The notes under the pieces were generated by a model. It saw only the letters and a program-made list of their open reading frames with translations. It did not search any database and had not been told where the DNA came from. A program made the position numbers and the translations under genes. From NCBI RefSeq assembly GCF_963583255.1, contig NC_084803.1:19424428-19488427 (forward strand): a DNA stretch of 64,000 bases, given 5' to 3'. Below are positions 21,619 through 32,394 of this stretch, in pieces; the first letter of the stretch is position 1; the number at the start of each line of letters is the position of its first letter. The DNA is from Pyrus communis (taxonomy: Eukaryota > Streptophyta > Magnoliopsida > Rosales > Rosaceae).

Positions 21619-21850
21619 CTTTTTGAGAAATGTGGCTCTGGTGAAGGACTTGGCTCTGTCGGAATCGTCAGCGCTTGCGAATACCTGAGGCGAAGGAGGA
21701 GGACGAGATGGCTAAGATAACTTGCTTTGGTTGCAACTCGCGTGCCAACAACTATATGTGGGTCGGTGGATTCTTTTGCAAATAGTTAATTTAGCACATG
21801 ACCAGAAAATAAAAGTTAATTAGCATCAGATAAAACATGCACAATAGTGA
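21619..21850 (+). repeat. Dispersed 0.24-kb duplicate, copy B
   Basis: This matches 6955-7193. It starts within a few bases of the end of duplicated-segment copy 1 and runs into the start of copy 2, so it forms the spacer between the tandem copies. Its 25-codon open frame (21708-21785) is identical to that at 7044-7121. Confidence 0.8.
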
Positions 21851-23790
21851 TGACGGCTTTGAGCTTCTAGCTCATCCCTATGAACCCCAACCGTAGTAGC
21901 AGGGGTGGGTCTTCTATTTTTTTCTGGCGGGAGAGAGGACACCCCCAACTTCGGCTGATGCTTACCCAAAAAACTCAAGGCATTTGAGCCTCTAAAACGG
22001 GTCAACCCGCGGGTTCTATCCATGACCCGAGGCTAAATTTGGGCATGTGTCACCCCTCTGTTGTTTTGGGTTGTGGCCTGCAGCCACTTTGGCCCAGTGC
22101 AAAAGTAACGGTCGCATTAAATGCTTGGGTTTTGGAATTAGGCTATCTAGCCCACACATCTGTATCCTTCATTAGCCCACAGACCAACCCATTCCGCCTG
22201 AGGCTCAAACGCACCAGATGACTAGTCTGGAAGACTTCCTTGAATTCGAAGTTATCGACTTAATTAAATTAATGACTTTAACTGGGGATTATATCTTTCA
22301 ATATTGATTATATATTTGTCAATTTAATTGCGTATATTGTATATTTGTATTTCGTTTAAATACATGTATTATGAACCTGAAGTTCATATTAAACCTTGAA
22401 CCCGAAGTTTCAGTACACCATAAAAATTGCTAGGGTTGCAGTCTCTATTGATAGCATGAATCTTACTAAAACTCTAGAAGAACATGAAAAACTTGCCTTG
22501 CACCTGAAGTTGGAATTTGAGATGAAGGATCTTAGAAGACACTCGTTACTACCTCAACCTAAACTTTGAGCATTGTTCTCATGGTATTCTGGTAACCAAT
22601 TGAGCTACCCTCATAAGGTGTTGTCTTTGAGTACACCCATGATCATCTATACTGACTAGATGCAAATGAGATCCTTATACAGGTTTTGGAACCAAAAGTT
22701 TCATATTTGAGTTCAACTTGCGCTTTATTGTACTTAGCTCATTGCATAAGGTAGGGCATCTCTTTCGTTGTTGATCTTTTGGAAAGATATAGCACTACAT
22801 CTACATGTTCCCACTAAATTGGCATCAAATATGCTTTTCCGCTACCCTAGAGATATTGGGGATTCGGGCTTATCCATATGCATCCCACGCAAATCCAACC
22901 CCTGATCCTTAGAATAATGCTTGCCTTATTTGTTATGCTGACGCCGGTTTCTTATCAGACCCGTACAAGGCATGTTTCTTAATAGTTATGTCTTAACAGT
23001 TAAGGAATACTGCAATATTTTGAAGGTCCACATTATAGACATTAGTTGCTAAATCTTCATATTGTGCCAAACTCACTGCACCTCACTATGCCATACATAA
23101 GCAGATATGTGTGAGAGCTCTTGCTACGCCATTGGGATCATATGCGAATTTTTATCAATCGATGAGTTCCTAACAATGATCCATGACGACTTGCCACTTA
23201 TATCAAACCCAAGAAGTCAAACCAAGAGTATATCGTTGTTCTGCTTCATTCACCAGCAAACAAGGTTCTAAAAGACACTTGGCGCTAGTCAGGTGGCGGA
23301 TTGAGGCATGGCACCTAGGCGGCTAGGCAAGTTATAGGTAGGGGCCTAGGCGAATTAAGCGGATTTAAGTAAATTTATTATATATATTCTTAAAAAAAAT
23401 ACTTCATTGCTTTGAGATCCGTAAATTGTAAAGTAGAATGACATATAGATTATAAAGTATTAAAACATGTTGAACAAGCATATAATGAGTATTCATCCAA
23501 GTATTCAACAAGTCTATTACAAGTTAGTGAAAAAATAAAATGCAAAATGAAAGCTATCAATTTTTCATCTAAGTTAGAGTCACGACCTAAGCAGGTGCCT
23601 AGGTAGGCTAAACGGGCGCCTAAGCAGGTCTAGGTGCAGTTGGTTAATTTTCAAATGCCTAGGAATTGATCGGGGTGGTGACAAGCAGCCTAGCGCATAG
23701 GCAAAGATTTTTAGAACAATGCTAGTAAAACATCACAAGATTGAAGTCAAGCAAATCCGATCCCAAGACAACATCACAGATCTCTTCACG
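21846..23790 (+). repeat. Duplicated Copia-derived segment, copy 2 (uninterrupted)
   Basis: The partner of copy 1 (13002-13198 plus 19964-21618). At about 22030-22036 it retains the empty target of the Harbinger element (CCGAGGCTAAATTTGGGC against CCGAGCCTCA, element, TAAAATTTGGGC). It includes the same hAT miniature element in a longer form, so it better represents the original unit. Confidence 0.87.
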
Positions 23791-23912
23791 AAGTCGATGC
23801 CGATGTTTACCTGCCAGAAGCTTACCAAGGTATTGGATCACGTGACCTATCTCATTTGCAACACTTGTAGTTATCAAGAGGGAGTTTTGTCGAACTCAAG
23901 GGGAGTATCCTG
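22380..23912 (+). pseudogene. Ty1/Copia polyprotein remnant, copy 2, with C-terminus
   Basis: The same remnant as copy 1 but extending further right. YADAGFLSDPYKA is at about 22930-22975. After the hAT element the reading frame KIEVKQIRSQDNITDLFTKS (23719-23912) is the Copia C-terminus, which normally ends a few residues before the polypurine tract. That tract is visible as CAAGGGGAGTATCC (about 23898-23911). Confidence 0.8.
23261..23721. mobile_element. hAT-type miniature element, copy 2
   Basis: 461 bases at the site equivalent to 21191, flanked by CCAGCAAA and CTAGTAAA, each one change from the duplication seen in copy 1. The left end is CAAGGTTCTAAAAGACAC; the right end reverse complement is CATTGTTCTAAAAATC. 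It includes the internal stretch missing from copy 1. Confidence 0.85.
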
Positions 23913-24037
23913 AAATATACTCACTTGTCCTTAATGTACTCTTTTTCCCTTAGATCAAGAGCATTTTTCCCCACTAGGTTTTTGCTAATTTGACGAGGTT
24001 TTGACAAGGCACCCACTTTGAGTGGTCATACCTTGTG
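23913..24037 (+). mobile_element. Truncated Copia 3' LTR
   Basis: This begins TGAAATATACTC straight after the Copia polypurine tract and includes CCCCACTAGGTTTTTG and GACGAGGTTTTGAC, phrases common in Copia LTR leaders. It is cut short by the Cassandra-like LTR at 24038. Confidence 0.55.
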
Positions 24038-24327
24038 TGTAACATCCCACATTCCCCAGGGGAGTGGATCTTCTAAGCCTTATATGTATATTCCCATCTC
24101 TAACACGAGGCCTTTTGAGAACTCACTGGCTTCAGGTTCTGTAGGAACTCCGAAGTTAAGCGAGTTCGGGCGAAAGCATTCCCATGATGGGTGACCCACT
24201 GGGAAGTTCTCATGTGAGTTCCCAGAAACAAAACCGTGAGGGCATGGTCAGGGCCTAAAGTGAACAATATCATGCTATGGTGGAGTCGAGCCCGGGATGT
24301 GGTGGGGGCCCGAGCTGGGATGTGTCA
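24038..24327 (+). mobile_element. Cassandra-type LTR (5S-bearing)
   Basis: 290 bases from TGTAACATCCCAC to GGGATGTGTCA, matching in reverse complement the two LTRs at 31481-32138. It carries a 5S-rRNA-like block (24115-24226). Cassandra elements are non-coding terminal-repeat retrotransposons (TRIM) whose LTRs hold a 5S-derived Pol III promoter. Three bases after the LTR end is TGGTATCAGAGC (24331-24342), the primer site for initiator tRNA-Met. The sequence that follows is not the short Cassandra interior seen at 31775-31845. Confidence 0.85.
24115..24226 (+). ncRNA. 5S rRNA-like domain in Cassandra-type LTR
   Basis: Contains GAACTCCGAAGTTAAGCG, GGGTGACCCACTGGGAAGTT and GTGAGTTCCC, matching conserved parts of plant 5S rRNA including the internal promoter. 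It differs at several bases and lies inside an LTR, so it is a retroelement-borne 5S derivative and not a ribosomal gene. Confidence 0.85.
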
Positions 24328-24448
24328 GTTTGGTATCAGAGCATAAGTTGGGCAGTATTGCGTTCATCACACGGGTGGGGGCCCGAGCTGGGATGTGTCA
24401 GTTTGGTATCAGAGCATAAGTTGGGTAGTATTGCGTTCATCACACACG
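24303..24448 (+). repeat. Tandem 73-base duplication over LTR end and primer site
   Basis: Two consecutive copies of a 73-base unit, each with the LTR terminus, TGGTATCAGAGC, then ATAAGTTGGG and TATTGCGTTCATCACAC. The primer sites are at 24331-24342 and 24404-24415. They differ by very few bases, so the duplication is recent relative to the surrounding decay. Confidence 0.9.
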
Positions 24449-27400
24449 TGATGTAAGCATTATTGATTCTTGAACCTAATTTCTGAATCTTGCCACCTTG
24501 TCAAATACGAAAAATGTGTTAGTTTTTCCTAAGTTTGGGCAGTTTTGTCGACTTGTCGACATTTTAGAAGATCATTTCGGTGAATGCCTCTAAATTATAA
24601 GGAAAGAATTTCCTTGCCAAGGAAAGATGTAGATTTGAGATAAGTTGATAGCCCTAAAACAGGGTTACTATATCTAGTGATGTACATCGCGAGAGAATTA
24701 CCTACCAATTCTACTACCATTTAGTCATTTCTACCAACCCTTCCGAGAATGGAAGCTAAGAATAGTTTTGATTCCTTGCCAGCATCAGTTAGTATATCAT
24801 CTATTAGAATTCCTGCGAAGTTTACTTCGTTGAGATTTCAGAAACATCATTAAGTGACAATTAGGTGTTAAAGTGGTAGCACTCGATGGGAGAACACTTT
24901 AGGACAATCACTTTTGGTTCCTGAGGGAACTAATCTCTTCAAACACTATAGATTATTTTGAACCTTCAGGAGGAAGATCGACTTTCATTTAAGGCCAATT
25001 AGTTGTTGGAGTGTCGGAGTTGATTTGAGGACGCATATCTCTGGCGTCACTTATCAAAATTCTACCAGGGATACCACTTATGCGAAAAGTAGATTACACC
25101 ATCAATCCACTTTCTCGTACTACACTAGTTTTCTTGCATCATTGGAAAAACTACTTCGATCTTGAGGAACTTGGTTACGAGAGTTTACCAATTAGGAATT
25201 TATCCAACCAAACACCTTATCTAGGAAATCTCAAACCTCTCTGCGACGGTGAAAGATTAAGCTTCAAGATCGTACCTAGATTTTGGCAACCTCCTCGGAT
25301 AACGATTAAAAACCGTTATCCTCTACTTTGAATTGATGGTCTAATCGACCAGCCTTTGTAACTCAAGTCTCCTTTTGTAGTTTGACAAATTCATAATAGT
25401 CCTGTAGACAACTATTTCACCTATTCTAGTAACGAGATTAAATTCTCCAATTATCAACAGTCAGTTTCTCATCAAATTCCTTAAAATATTACCTTTTTGT
25501 AAATTGGTACTTCTCCTGGGAGATATGATTTCGTAAATGACATTCTTTTCTTTTCTCCAAAAAGGTAGTAGCGGAAGAAAGTTGGAATTCTCACAAAGTG
25601 TTGTGAACTTCGAGACAAACTTTGGTCTTGTCGATCAAGGAAAATTAGTTTGGTTTGGGATGTTAATTATGAATAAAGTTTTGACAAATGAACTGTTGTG
25701 TCACTTTACCTTTTCTTTACACCGTTCGATGACATTGATCATTTGAAAACCCATGATGATGTGTTCTCTGGATGTTTCGGCTGTATTGAGTCAGCATGAT
25801 GGAGAATCGCTTATACTTTCCAACGGTTAAAACCGTTCGAAATGAACCGTCCTATTCATGACTGGAGTCAACTATTATTATATTCATTTGAAATATCGGA
25901 TGACACTTCTTGGTGAGAACGTGTTTAGAACCTTTACCAACCTTAGATTTCTCAAACATCTTCATTTGAGTTAAGCCAAAATTTCTAATAGTGATGATGG
26001 AATAACTAAATCAACTTCTACAATTGCACTATCGTGTATTATCCTGATTGTGCAAATGTAATTACTATTTAATGCAGCAAAAGACATATGTATACTTGAA
26101 CACTTTCGCCCTGTCCTATCCCGCCTCAGTTGGAGTTCACATGTATTGTTTTGATGTTACTTGCGAGATATCAAGAAATGGTTTGAATAGTCATAATCAC
26201 TTCTTGTATATGAATGGAGTTGGGAAATATAATCATACACTTTCGGTACGAGGTATCTTGTACATGTGGAGATGATGATGATGTTTCAATGTCTATAAAT
26301 CAACTTGACAAGATAACCCATTTTCTTTTCATTGGTCCAGAGGGGCTACATTTTTGACCACTTGGTAAAATTCCTCATTCATGAGATTATCAGATTTCTC
26401 GAATTTTTAGACTAGCTTCTATTCTAATGGGGATTCCATATTCATCTCTTTGTGTTGAAAGGTATTCTAGTCAATTTTGGGGTCCATGTCTATCCTACTA
26501 CACTTTGTATTATTTTTGTGAAACAAGCAAATTGTCTAGAGGAGTTGCTAGGACATTGAAAGTTAGTCGTGAACATTAAATTCTCAATCACTCAACAAAT
26601 ACTTTGCTAAATGAATCTTAATCGTTGGTGATTGAATGTTTCAGAAGCTACCGTTGTAGCGAGATGTCATACATTAATTTCAGTTTCCTTGTATTCTAGA
26701 TTTGTTGGACTTGTTTGACTTTCAAATTCTTGATTGTGATTGGTGTAGTTTTGCTAAACTCGAGCGAAAATTCAATATGAACCTGCTCACTATGGTGTTA
26801 TGAACTGCATTGTTGGGTTATGTGGTGTGTATGTCGCTACTATATCTCACCGTGACACATGTTTCATTTCCAAGTCTTGGGAAGCCTTCTTGACAGCCAT
26901 ATACATTAAGCTTTGTCACGTATCACATTTCATCCTTAGACTAATGGTTAGTCTGAATGAACTATCCGGATATTGAAGGACATATTGCTTTTGAATATTT
27001 TACAGTTTAGCCAATCATGGTAGGCAATTACCTTGGTTAGAGTTATATGTAACTGCAGTTACATTTCTGGTTTGGCTATGGTATTGTTTGAGCCTTGGTA
27101 TAGAGATTTTGCGCACGGAACATGTTTGACAAATGAGTATTGCGAACAGGTATTTGAATGATCGAGGTTACGATATAGAAATTATGATTATTGTTGATGT
27201 TACCTGTGAGGGTAGTGCGTGAGCAAAATATTGCACCCTCGGAAATTTGTTACTTGCTTATCGAGACAACAGTGAGTTGTCGGTATTTCGGGTTGCAGAC
27301 CGTAATATCAATAACTTATTCGTTGGTTTCGTTAAGCAAGTAGACAAGTAAGTCATTTTATTAGCATTTGTATTTACTTATTTAATTAATTATTCATTGT

Positions 27401-27798
27401 TTGGGCTCGACCCAAAGATGTTACATGCATATCTTCGGAGTATGTAATGCAACGAGTGCATAGTTGAATTTTTTTATGTTTAGTTTGGATTTCAGTGCAA
27501 TTATTTTAAGTCTTACACTAATTACATGTAGTTTGGCATATATTATTATATACCTATTTTGACTTTCTACTTTATAAAAGTGTTGTATTATAGTATTATA
27601 CTGAAGGAGAATGAAAGTTTGAGTTTGGAAGCATGAAAGAGGAATCAATGCACTCTGATCGTGACACAATGACATTCTTTTTTATGCAGCCGCTCTAACT
27701 TGATTTCTTCTTTATACATCTTCTTTCTATCTTAAGTATTTTAATGCGTAGCAAGTGATTTTAAATTTCGGGGACGAAATTTTTTAAGGTGGGTAGAT
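24449..27798 (+). pseudogene. Decayed Ty3/Gypsy internal region
   Basis: Highly degraded. The clearest part is the integrase around 26840-27110: translations give SHRDTCFISKSWEAFLTAI (family SDRDTRFVSKFWEAF) and, further on, a degenerate counterpart of the GMAPFEALYGR segment. The 3' end shows AATTTCGGGGACGAAATTTT (NFGDEI, the usual C-terminus) followed by the polypurine tract AAGGTGGGTAGAT and an LTR start at 27799. Earlier open frames such as 25080-25331 give no confident match. It cannot be functional. Confidence 0.7.
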
Positions 27799-30700
27799 TG
27801 TGACAACCCGTCCCTAATTTTACGTTTTATAAATTTTAAAAGCATGAATTGATGAAAATGCCCTAGAGGCAAGGATTTTGACTTCCGTTGGGCATTGTTT
27901 AGAGAGATGTATGAGTCATTCTTTTGAAGTATTTGCGTAGTAATCATTGCCACGAACGCATAGGCGAAAGCCGTTTGCAAGTCCGGATTATAACGGTACA
28001 GTTACGGGCTTTTGAAATTGGTTATTTAAAGTTTAGCTATAAATTATTTGAACTTCCACCTTGTGGGAAAGAAAGCCCAATCAGTTTTAAGCAAAGAATA
28101 ATGGACCAATCAAATTAAGGGAAGACCAATCAGAAATCAAGAGAAAAAAAAAAAAAAAAAAAAAGGGAAGCTCTAGTCTTTCCGTCAGTCCATACACCCG
28201 TGCACCACCCGACCTAAATCCAGCGAATTTCCGCCATTTTTCTCATTGATCTCCGCCATCCAACACCTGCAAATCACTCAAGTGGCCTCCCATCCACCAT
28301 CTCAGCCCAAAAAGAAAGAGTTTTGGTTCCAATTTCTTGAAGGCCGACGCACGGCTTCTTGGGTACTAGGTGGCGATCCACCCATTTTTGAAATACTTAC
28401 CTTCAATCACCACCACCAAAACACTTCTCTGGAGGTCAGGAACAAAGCCCAAACAGTTTTAGGGGCGGTGGTGTTGCAGATTGATCGAATTGAAGAACAC
28501 CCAAATTCTAGGGTTCGGACAGGTTCTTGGCATTTGAAGCTTTTCCCGGCTAAATTGGACTTAGCCACATGTATGAAACTTGCTCTACTTGTTGAGATCT
28601 TCATTTCTGTAAATTTTGAGAATTTTTTGAGATAGTTGAATTTTCCGACGAATCGGGGCGGCGTATAAGTCGAGTCATCCCCTGACCTTTCTAAGCTAAA
28701 TTTGACACCTCAATTCCATAGGTAAAGTTCGATTGATGAAATCTCATCGTTTGAACATAGTTTTAATAAAGACCGCTATTTGAACATTATGTGAATTGAC
28801 AATTTGATCGTTGGATCGTCACCAAACTTTAATACAATATAGTACGTAATATTTGAGGATACTAGAAACTTACGGATTGGAAATCTAACGTACGGATCTT
28901 GTCACGCCTCGCCCCGAATTATTTGCTTTATTTCGGGAAATAATAATATTAGTGATAGGCCCAAACTAAACTTCTGTTTAGTTTGCTACTATTTCTTTTA
29001 TCTTACTTCTAAATCTCCAACCGATTTAATTCCTATAAAATTAACCATGTTTTTAATTACCATAACAATCAATTAAGTTATCAACTTAATTCCCCAAATT
29101 CTTCTATCAAGCACCCTCTAATTCAAAGATTAATTCTCGAATATTTAATCATACTGGTATTATGGCTGCATCTAACGTCTTGTTAGACTGCCTACGTACC
29201 CTAAATAGTGATCAAGCTATTCATAGTTCACAAATTCCAATTCAATTAAACTTTGATATTTCTACACATAACTAACATTACCATCTAGCTTCAAACAAGT
29301 GTATTACATTAAATGCTTAATAAATTTAATTCCAGAACAACGAAATTTGCCTAAAAATACGGCGTAGGCTCCCTGGCCACTCGCCGTCGCTGGTGTGGTC
29401 GGCTGCCCCGATTCACCGGAAAATATCAACTATCTCCAAAAATTACCAAATTTTACATGAAAGTAGATCTCAGTGAGAGGAACAACTTTCATACCTACGG
29501 CCAAGCCCAATTTGGCCGGGAAACACCTCAATTTGGCCACGAACCACTGGAAACCCTTGAATTTGGGTGTGTTCAATTCGACCTCAAAGTAACTCCAACG
29601 CCCCTAAAAATTTTTGGGCTTTGTTCCACACCTCAAAGGGAGTCTAATGGTGGTGCAATTGGACTTGAGTAGTTTCAAATTTTGGGTAATTCAAACTCAA
29701 AGCCGCCGCACCCCACCGTGCGGTTTCTACCCATTTCAAGCTCAAATCCCATGATTTTTGAGGTGTAGTAGGAAGAGGGAAAGTTATGGAGGGCTTTACA
29801 ATGGTTAATTTGATGTAATTCGTCGAAAAAAAAGAGCGAAATCCCACCGGAAAAACACAAGAAGGCCGATCGGGTAGGGTCGGATACTCGGGTCGCGGGA
29901 TCCCCCGCTCCCCCTTTCTCTCATTTTTCCTCCCTTCTTCTCCACCCCACCCACCCCCCTCCCCCCCCCCCCCCCCCCCCCATAGGTCCTCCTCCCCTAT
30001 TCTTTTTCCTCCTTTTTCTCCTTTCTATTCTTTTCTTTTAATCACAACCATCCATTTTGTTTCTTCCTTTCATACCAGCCACACACATGGCTCCAGATTT
30101 TTTGGAGCCTTCTAAAGATATTTAAAATTATCAATTTATCCTCGACTTTAAACGTTAATAACTTCTTTGTTAAAACACCATTTCATGAACGGTTTATTCC
30201 TACACATTTGTGAGATCGAGCTTTATTCAAGCATATAATTTCCAAACTTTAAACTTCGTAACTAGTTTAATTTAAAACTTAACTCACATCAATTACTATA
30301 AATTCTCGAAAAATCAAATAAAAGCTCAATACTACAATTACGTTAATTGTAATAATTTCCCAATTCTATTTCCATAACCATAAATCGATTTACTTTCAAT
30401 TTTCTCTATGTATTCATAATTATGAATATTTAATTCATGTACTCAAATTTTCAGGGTATTACAGATCTTCCCGAATTAGATTTGTAAATTCGTAAAATAA
30501 AATGTTGACCGCCACTTGAATTGGCAATTGGCGGAGATCCAACTGTTGGATCGTAATGAAACTTTAGCATGATGTTTTAGAAGCACAATGTGGATCTTTG
30601 GAGTTACGGAATGGAAATCCCTGATGCGGATCTTCCGGATTGAGCTACATAGGGTTGTGGACCCTACCGTTGATCTTTGACCGACAGTTGACTTTTGGTC

Positions 30701-31047
30701 AATAGGTCTCAAATCATTCTAGAACGTCCTTGGGATGTGTTTTATGGAAGTTACATGTTCTATTGATAAGAGTTCTGAGACGTGACTGAATAATTGTTCT
30801 AGGTAAAGATCGTTCGTGATGTCTCGATATTAGTGCTAGGGAATCGTAGCTCGGACCTCAGGTTCTAGTAGTAGACTTTTGGTATCGACGAGGATTTGGG
30901 GCAAGTCTTGGTATTGGAGATTACCTTCGACGGTATGATTTTCAATCCACTCTACTGTACCTTATTTATGCTCTGACGTCATGTGTGAAATGAGTTCATT
31001 ACCGCTCACAGCGCACTCTTGTGTTAGGCACTTTTAGGTTTAAATTT
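27799..31047 (+). mobile_element. Long Gypsy LTR, with a nested solo LTR
   Basis: This starts TGTGACAACCCG directly after the polypurine tract at 27786-27798. It continues past the nested element at 28900-30463. The right end is not certain; LTR-like text (TTATGCTCTGACGTCATG, then GCGCACTC) runs to about 31047, where the inverted repeat begins, and a related phrase occurs at 42880-42945. Within it, blocks near 28800 and 30520 (GTTGGATCGT, ACGGAATGGAAATC, GCGGATCTTCC types) are repeated. Open frames inside are LTR sequence and not genes. Confidence 0.6.
28900..30463 (-). mobile_element. Solo LTR nested in the Gypsy LTR
   Basis: 1,564 bases beginning TGTCACGCC and ending GTATTACA on the plus strand, flanked by perfect GATCT duplications (28895-28899 and 30464-30468). 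The reverse complement starts TGTAATACCC, the usual sense for plant Gypsy LTRs. Its 29460-29690 part is similar, in inverted orientation, to 28400-28640 of the LTR it entered, so host and guest are related families facing each other. It contains a run of 21 C (29961-29981). Confidence 0.85.
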
Positions 31048-31473
31048 ATTCACATATTCCACATCACCACACTTTATGGCTTCGTCACCTTCCACCAAAC
31101 TAACACATCCTGATCCGGATTGTCCGCTAGGACTTCGAATCGAGTTGTAATGGTCGACACCTAGAAGGTGATGAAACCATAAAGTGTGCACCAAACTGAC
31201 ACATCTCGACCCGGATTGTCCATTAGGACTCCGAATTGAGTTGTGTTGGCCGACACCTTAGCACCAAACTGACACATTCCGACCCGGATTATCCGCCAGG
31301 ACTTCGAATCGAGTTGTGTTGGCCAACACCTAGAAGGTGACAAAGCCATAAAGTGTGCACCAAACTGACACATCCTGACCCAGATTGTCTACTAGGACTC
31401 CGAATTAAGTTGTGCTAGCCAACACCTGGAAGGTGATGAAGCCATAAAGTGTGGTGATGTGGAATATATGAAT
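31048..31473. repeat. Hairpin-flanked tandem array
   Basis: Arms 31048-31094 and 31427-31473 are inverted copies about 47 bases long with two or three mismatches (core CCACATCACCACACTTTATGG). Between them are four direct repeats of about 73-96 bases starting near 31097, 31190, 31263 and 31359; each opens ACCAAACTRACACAT and includes CGAATYRAGTTGT. The second unit has lost its tail. Three of the units also contain the GGTGATGAAGCCATAAAGTG part of the arm. It ends 7 bases before the Cassandra unit. Confidence 0.85.
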
Positions 31474-31583
31474 ACCAAATTGTCACATGCCAGCTCGGGC
31501 CCCCACCACATCCCGAGGTCGACTCCACCGTAGCACAATATTATCCGCTTTGGGCCACGACCATACCCTCACGGTTTTGTTTC

Positions 31584-31691
31584 TGGGAACTCACACGAGA
31601 ACTTCCCAGTGGGTCACCCATCCTGGGAATGCTCTCGCCCGAACTCGCTTAACTTCGGAGTTCCTACGGAACCTAAAGCCAGTGGGCTCCC
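31584..31691 (-). ncRNA. 5S rRNA-like domain, Cassandra LTR
   Basis: On the minus strand: GGAACTCCGAAGTTAAGCGA, GGATGGGTGACCCACTGGG and GTGTGAGTTCCC. This is the 5S-derived Pol III promoter block typical of Cassandra LTRs. Confidence 0.85.
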
Positions 31692-31948
31692 AAAAAGCCT
31701 CGTGCTAGGTAGAGTTGAGAATATACATAGAAGGCTTAGAAGATCCACTCCCCTAGGCAATGTGTGATGTTACAATCCAGCCCCCTTAGGGGCCCGATGT
31801 CCTCGTCGGCACACTTCCGGCTAAGGATTGGCTCTAATACCAAATTTTCAAGTCTCGGCCCAGGCCCCCACCACATCCCGGGCCCGACTCCACCGTAGCA
31901 CGATATTGTCCACTTGGGCCCCTACCACACCCTCACGGTTTTGTTTCT

Positions 31949-32055
31949 GGGAACTCACATGAGAACTTCCCAGTGGGTCACCCATCTTGGGATTGCTCTC
32001 GCGCGAACTTGCTTAACTTCAGAGTTCCGATGGAACCCGAAGCCAGTGAGTTCCC
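31949..32055 (-). ncRNA. 5S rRNA-like domain, second Cassandra LTR
   Basis: Same block in the other LTR: GGAACTCTGAAGTTAAGCAA and AAGATGGGTGACCCACTGGG, with a few more changes than its partner. Confidence 0.85.
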
Positions 32056-32394
32056 AAAAGGCCTTGTGCTAGGTAGAGATGAGAATATACATATAAGGCT
32101 TAGATGATCTACTGCCCTGAGCGATGTGGGATGTTACATTGTGTGCATTTTCTACTAATTAATACATTTTGAAGATGTCAAGTATCGACATTGCATTAAC
32201 TCACTTTTTTCTTCTTAAACTACAAGTTTGTCCCACTAGGTTTACAGTAGCCAGGTTTTGGTAAAACTTTATCCTTGTATGCATTGCATGTGGCGAACGA
32301 GAACTGACAACAATAACCACCATCTTCTAATCATGAAGACTTGGTTCGACTACTTCTTAAGTTCTACATACTCAAGGTGGAGTTTTGTAAACAA

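Larger units (their letters stand above)
31481..32138 (-). mobile_element. Cassandra TRIM unit: LTR-internal-LTR
   Basis: Read on the minus strand: LTR (32138-31846, starting TGTAACATCCC), a 71-base interior (31845-31775) with the initiator tRNA-Met primer site TTTGGTATTAGAGCC and a purine tract CTAAGGGGGCTGG, then a second LTR (31774-31481, ending GGCATGTGACA). Both LTRs hold 5S-like blocks. There is no target duplication: CAAAT on one side, TTGTG on the other. Beyond the second LTR the sequence is ATTTGGTATTC, the start of another primer site, so this is a piece of a longer LTR-interior-LTR-interior chain made by recombination. Confidence 0.88.

Noticed and set aside
24115..24226. Genuine 5S ribosomal RNA gene
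   Set aside because: The 5S-like sequence lies inside an LTR starting TGTAACATCC with an initiator-Met primer site after it, and two more copies occur in an LTR pair at 31481-32138. It is a retroelement domain, not a ribosomal gene.
28246..28635. 129-residue protein on the plus strand
   Set aside because: The region is inside a Gypsy LTR and a related open stretch occurs in inverted sense in the nested LTR, so it is repeat sequence.
31097..31455. CRISPR-like repeat array
   Set aside because: The units are contiguous direct repeats of 73-96 bases without unique spacers, in a plant LTR setting.
31487..31708. Arginine- and serine-rich 73-residue protein
   Set aside because: It overlaps a Cassandra LTR and its 5S block on the opposite strand; the frame is incidental.
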